Shown piece after piece: positions 59,730 through 64,000 of a DNA stretch of 64,000 nt (position 1 is the stretch's first letter; every line of letters begins with the position of its first letter). Below the pieces are notes generated by a model, which made no database searches, was not told the DNA's origin, and was given only the letters and a program-made list of their open reading frames with translations. The DNA comes from Serilophus lunatus. Its lineage: Eukaryota > Chordata > Aves > Passeriformes > Eurylaimidae. A program made the translations under genes and the position numbers. The stretch is taken from NCBI GenBank assembly GCA_013399895.1, contig VXBA01001571.1, forward strand, positions 310,001 through 374,000. Direction: 5' to 3'.

Positions 59730-59883
59730 AAATCTACCTACTCATAAACAATTATACTGGCCTTAATCAGTTTTAAATTGTTTTTCATAATGCTGAAGTT
59801 ATAGTCTCCTTCTTTAAATCTACCTACTTGTATACAATATTAACTGCCATTAATCAGCTTAAATTGTGTTTAAAAACGCTGAA
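59730..59883. repeat. Diverged tandem duplication, period 86 bp
   Basis: A segment starting AAATCTACCTACT and ending GCTGAA occurs at 59730-59797 and again at 59816-59883. Shared blocks include AAATCTACCTACT, TTAATCAG and TTAAATTGT. The copies are about three quarters identical by eye, so the duplication is old. Confidence 0.75.
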
Positions 59884-60640
59884 TGCATTAATTTTATCTT
59901 GCAGTTTTCAAGTTATTTGTAGCTTTTATGACTCAGAACCTCAGCCACAGATTACAACCAAAAGCACTGATACATTTATTTAATGAAAGTAGTACAATTT
60001 TCCAGAGAATATGACACAGAATTATATGAGAAAAAGGAAAGGACATGGCAAGAAAGCATGAAGGTTCCATCGAGCACCCATCTCTGTTAGTTAACCAGGT
60101 AGCCTTCATTAATATCCCTCAAAAATAGGCACCTCCAAATAACTCTGCTCCACCTGAACATTCCTGTTAACTAAAATCTACCTCCCCTGTGTTCACAAAG
60201 CCCTGCTTGCTTTGGAGTTTTCATCCTGCAGACTCTGTTATTGCATTTTTATATGATCAATCTTACAAACACTGGAATCACTAAGGTAACTGCAGACTAC
60301 TTGGGCTTACAGGCTTAGCCTGGGTACTAAATAAATTGAGACATTTCACTTCTGTAATGGAATCTATGAAAAATAACTTTTCTGAACACTTTTCCTTCTT
60401 ATGTAGTCTGACTATTCCCAGATTGGTTTGATGCATTATTTTCTTCAGGTTTTTGGAAGTCTGAGAAGTGCAGACACTCATTAAGGCCTTAAAACTGAAA
60501 ATTTCAGTCTTTTTCATTACCACTATTCACTGTATCAATAGATCAAGTACTTTCATTAGAAACATAAATATGTCTGTGAAAGAAGATCTCTCTTCTATTT
60601 CCAGAGTTTTTCCCACCATGTCATGGTTCAAACTTCCTGT

Positions 60641-60659
60641 ACACACACACATACACACA
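60641..60659. repeat. (AC)n microsatellite
   Basis: Five AC units, one AT interruption, then further AC units. Confidence 0.9.
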
Positions 60660-62870
60660 AGCCATTTTATTTAAAATACATACTCCTGCATGCAGTATAT
60701 GAAAATAATCTACTTTTAACAGAATATGAGCAAATTGTCCAGAAGAAGCATTGGCAGGTATTTCTGATGTAAGTTTGCCATTCACAATACAATCCACCTT
60801 CTGATATTTCATTAATAGTAGGGGCTCACGTTTAGAACATGTCTAAATTCCTTCTTTGCACTATTAAATTCATATTAGGAATTCCTGCTTCAAGTACACT
60901 TAAAATTTCTTAGCTTAAATAAGAACATGTGGTGCAATTCTATGCAGGCAGCAAATTTTTTCCATTTCCAACTGTCATTTTTCTAGTCCTCTCTTGAAAA
61001 TCTATCATGAGTTGGTGCCAGTGCAGGTAACCTCCAGATTACAAATCACAGGGAATTTAGAGATCCTGTAAGATTTTATGTTCTTAAATAGCATGAACTC
61101 TCAGTAATAAATACCTTGCAGGCCAAGAGAAGACTTAATTTACACAAGTATTCTCTAGCTGTCATTATTTATTTTTGAGCTTGAACTCAACTTCATCTTA
61201 ACCCATTTATTAACAGAAAATAAAAATCTATTTAAAATTTAACTCTTTATGAGATAACGTGTGAGGTAATGTGGGGAAATTTCATTTGGTGGCATATAAA
61301 AAGGCTTCAGTTTCAATCAGATTTCTTTAAAAGATGGTTCAGATCCCAGTAGGAAAAAAAAAAGAAGGAAAAAAACTCCAGAAGTTGCTGGGACACTGTG
61401 ATAATTTAAGCTGAATTTTATCCAAATAACACACAAGTTTTGGTAGGACATAAGGATTAACGCATTTAACACTTGCCAAGACTGCCACAACACTGAAACA
61501 TCCTCTTGAATTCATTTCAGAACAGGTGCATCCCTATATTTCCAAGCACTGACACACATCAGTTCCAAGCAGTTTGCCCTCAGAAGACCCGTGGCATGGA
61601 CAGGCACAGTTATCTACAGGACACTGTTATCCCAGCAGTGACACAGATTCAGAGCCAGAACCTCTCAAGTCCCTCAGTGAAACTGTAAAGGAAGTTTGAA
61701 AACCTACCCAGAATTAATCAAGGAAAACGATGCAAGGGGTAAGGGGGGAAATGTTGACAATTCGCTTCTGTTTAGTTTCAGCTAAATTCTTGTGTTTATT
61801 TTACTGCTTAAAGCCTGTAGCTGCAGAAAAATCTTAATTCTTTCCAGAAGGTCACAAATTTGTTTTCACTCTGTGCCCTAAATATTTATTAAACAAGCAA
61901 TTTGCAATAGATTATATGATCATAAATTGATAGAAAGATCTGAAGAAGTGGCAGCGGCAGGCAATTAGAGAAATTCCTGGGACAGAAAAAAAAAGAAATA
62001 AACAAACTCCAGTACCATCTCAATTATTTTAAAGAATTTGGACATTGTCATGGGATATAAAGAAAAAGGAAAGTAATACTCAGATTTCAGTGTTTTTTCC
62101 CTGTTTCTTTTCTTTGCAGCCGTGATTATTTACACTGATTGGCACTGAGCTCACCTGGCTACAGCAGGGATAAGCACATGGATCTGAACTGCATGCAAAG
62201 AGGAGGTGAGAAGCATCATCCTGGCACTGGTGGTTCATGATAAAGGTGTATCCTTGCCTTATCACAGATAAAACATTACTCAGACTAGGAACTGTGGAGT
62301 TAAAGACAGAATAAAATGCAAGCTATAACCAAATTTGTATAATAACAACCAGAAAAGCCTTAGTCTTCCTGTCTCGTCAGTTTTGGTCCCTGTCTCTCTC
62401 ACTAGAAAAAAAAGTACAACAAGTAAATGGAATGTATTATAGAAAAACAGACATACAGATATTCCTCATCACCTTAGAATTCATTTAACAGTAGACACCA
62501 CACAATCCATATCCCTTTCAATTCAGAATTCCCTACAAAAATCTCAGCTCAGAAACCAGTGCTTCTCATGGCCAATATTGAAAACCCACATTTGATATTT
62601 TCTATCACTCTAGGCACCCACTCCAGATCCAAACCTACTCCCTGAGTATAAACTCTGCAGAGAAACTCTACACCCATACTGTCTATTTTTCCTTTAATTG
62701 CTTTCAAATCAAATACAGCCTGAACAAAACCCACAGACAAATCTGCAAAGAAATGCATCTCCACTGTGCAAAGGATAAAATGAAAAACAGTTTCAAATCT
62801 GCTGCAATTCTTTAAGATTTTCCCAAGTCCTAAGACAGCAGTAAAACACAAACCATTAAGCTGGTCACGC

Positions 62871-62885
62871 AGAGAGAGAGAGAGA
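62871..62885. repeat. (AG)n microsatellite
   Basis: Seven uninterrupted AG units. Confidence 0.9.
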
Positions 62886-63060
62886 AGTAGGAAAGTTTCA
62901 GTTTATGCTGTGTGATAAGCTAAATTTCAAGGGTTTTAAGGGCTGGAAAAATAAAAGGCCCACCATAACTCCAAATTGGTAACCATGCAAATGTGAAGGA
63001 ATACACATTTAAAACATAGGAACTAAATGATCAAAATAATCTGTACCTTCCTTCAAAGGA

Positions 63061-63087
63061 GGAAGGGGAGGGGGGGAGAAATGGGGG
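63061..63087 (+). repeat. G-rich tract with quadruplex potential
   Basis: Runs of 4, 7 and 5 G separated by short purine loops (GGGGAGGGGGGG, then GAGAAATGGGGG) allow four G-triplets on the plus strand. This is the non-template-equivalent antisense of TRAPPC9, so a quadruplex would form on the TRAPPC9 template strand. Confidence 0.45.
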
Positions 63088-63544
63088 AAAGAAAAGATGT
63101 TAGAGAAGCTGTGAAATTGTGCTCTGATGGAGCTACATGCTGCTTCAGAGCAAATCCATCACATTTGTTTAGGTTAGTCCAAGGCCAACACTTCAGCCTG
63201 GCTGACAAAATTGTAATGAAGTGTTTCACTGTACCAGAGACTTTAACCATTTGAGGATGAACAACTTCTCAGTTTGTTGCACTCTGAATTCTTCTTCTCA
63301 ACTCAAACAAAGCTTCCTAAAAAATCCTTTTCTTGTAGAGCAGGTTGACAGTGCATTTTCCATTGTTTTCCTCTAAGCCTGAAGGTTTCAGTTTCCAAAA
63401 GGAAGTCCCACAATTCAGACTTTCTGCAGGGAAAGCACGCTGAGCAGTAACCAAGCAGTTTCCTGAGAAACACAGAAAGACTTTCCAACTCTTTTGAAGG
63501 TAATTAAACCTTCATTCACTGAGGAGACCATAGGAAGTTTTTAC

Positions 63545-63560
63545 TTTTTTTTTTTTTTTT
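63545..63560. repeat. Poly-T run (16)
   Basis: Uninterrupted T run 11 bp from the 3' end of the minus-strand CR1 that follows. CR1 does not normally use poly-A tails, so the closeness may be chance. Confidence 0.9.
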
Positions 63561-63571
63561 CAGCCTGAAAA

Positions 63572-63895
63572 GAATCATAGAATCATTAAGGCTGGAAAAG
63601 ACTTCCAAGATCATCATGTCCAGCCTTTGACCAAACCATGCCCATTAAACCATATCATGAAATGCCACATCCAGTTGTTTTTTGAACACTTCCAGGGATG
63701 GTGACTCCACCACTTCCCTGGGCAGCCTGTTCCAATGCTTAACCACTTTTTCAGTGAAAAAATTTTTCCCAATATCCAGCCTGAACCTCCCCTGGTGCAG
63801 CTTGAGACTATTTCCCCTTGTCCTGTTGTTGCTTACCTGGAAAAGAGGCTGATCCCCACCCCACAACAATCTCCTGTCAGATAGCTGTAAAGAAC
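63572..63895 (-). mobile_element. CR1 LINE, 3' part with readable ORF2 C-terminus
   Basis: The 3' end at 63572 shows GAATCATAGAATCATTAAGG (reverse complement of the octamer repeats). Above it the minus frame gives the end of ORF2 without a stop: GRFRLDIGKNFFTEKVVKHW, NRLPREVVESPSLEVFKKQL and a final HDMV, followed by its natural stop. The copy is 5' truncated near 63895 but its coding tail is intact, so it is among the youngest CR1 copies here. Sense to TRAPPC9. Confidence 0.95.
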
Positions 63896-64000
63896 ACATT
63901 ACATTCACCAGATCAGACACTTTACACCACTGTTAAAACAAATTAGGGAAAAAAAACCTCCTTTCAATAAAGAAAATATTCAGTATTAAAAGTACTATAC

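Larger units (their letters stand above)
58283..63571. other. Intronic stretch without recognised genes
   Basis: AT-rich intron. It contains low-complexity ATAAATA sequence at 58295-58320, a diverged tandem duplication at 59730-59883, short AC and GA microsatellites, and a G-rich tract at 63061-63087, all listed separately. The 131-codon minus frame at 58456-58851 shows no known domain. Confidence 0.6.
12045..64000 (-). other. TRAPPC9: Large upstream TRAPPC9 intron, partial
   Basis: The rest of the window lies upstream of the 11902-12044 exon, and I find no further exon with TRAPPC9-like sequence, so this is one intron of at least 52 kb. It holds almost all the transposon relics of the window. 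In mammals a large intron in the same part of TRAPPC9 hosts the imprinted non-coding RNA PEG13; whether this is the same intron is inference, and nothing PEG13-like is visible here. Confidence 0.75.

Noticed and set aside
1..64000. tRNA, rRNA, snRNA genes, CRISPR arrays and operons
   Set aside because: No tRNA A/B boxes, ribosomal or spliceosomal RNA blocks, or regularly spaced repeats were seen; the composition and repeats are those of vertebrate intron.

Overview
The window is bird nuclear DNA, most likely from a songbird or a close relative. It is AT-rich, vertebrate-type intronic sequence, littered with 5'-truncated CR1 LINE copies on both strands that keep the CR1 3' end (tandem ATTCTATG-like octamers). 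It also carries LTRs of types I recognise from songbird genomes. Nothing points to a prokaryote, plasmid or virus.

One host gene is recognised with confidence: TRAPPC9 (also called NIBP), a subunit of the TRAPPII vesicle-tethering complex, transcribed on the minus strand. Two consecutive internal exons lie at 11902-12044 (upstream in the gene) and 654-764 (downstream). Both have canonical splice sites and a split serine codon joins them in frame. The 11.1 kb between them is one intron. Everything from 12045 to the right edge, at least 52 kb, belongs to the preceding large intron. The gene runs off both edges. One weak extra exon candidate sits at 24717-24777.

Layout. 1-12044: two exons and a repeat-poor intron. 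12045-31600: AT-rich intron with scattered CR1 relics (18.8, 20.8-21.4, 22.4-22.8, 25.2, 27.6 and 30.3 kb). 31610-34233: a nested transposon cluster. It holds a 1.1 kb solo LTR with a 5-bp target duplication and an assembly gap, a CR1 split by a second solo LTR with a 4-bp target duplication, and the end of a third LTR. 34234-43089: quiet intron with two short CR1 tails. 43090-47300: a 4.2 kb GC-rich block with three rearranged CR1 pieces and a broken plus-strand reading frame of unknown origin. 47301-64000: intron with a GC-richer pocket at 51.6-52.3 kb, a CR1 holding an LTR fragment near 54 kb, two CR1 tails (56.5 and 58.2 kb), a diverged tandem duplication at 59.7-59.9 kb and a CR1 at the right edge.

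I found no CRISPR array, operon, rRNA, tRNA or intact retroviral gene, and nothing that deserves the name of a new biological system. The most worthwhile leads are the unidentified broken frame in the GC-rich block, the sense-oriented LTR with promoter and polyadenylation motifs inside the TRAPPC9 intron, and the candidate cassette exon.
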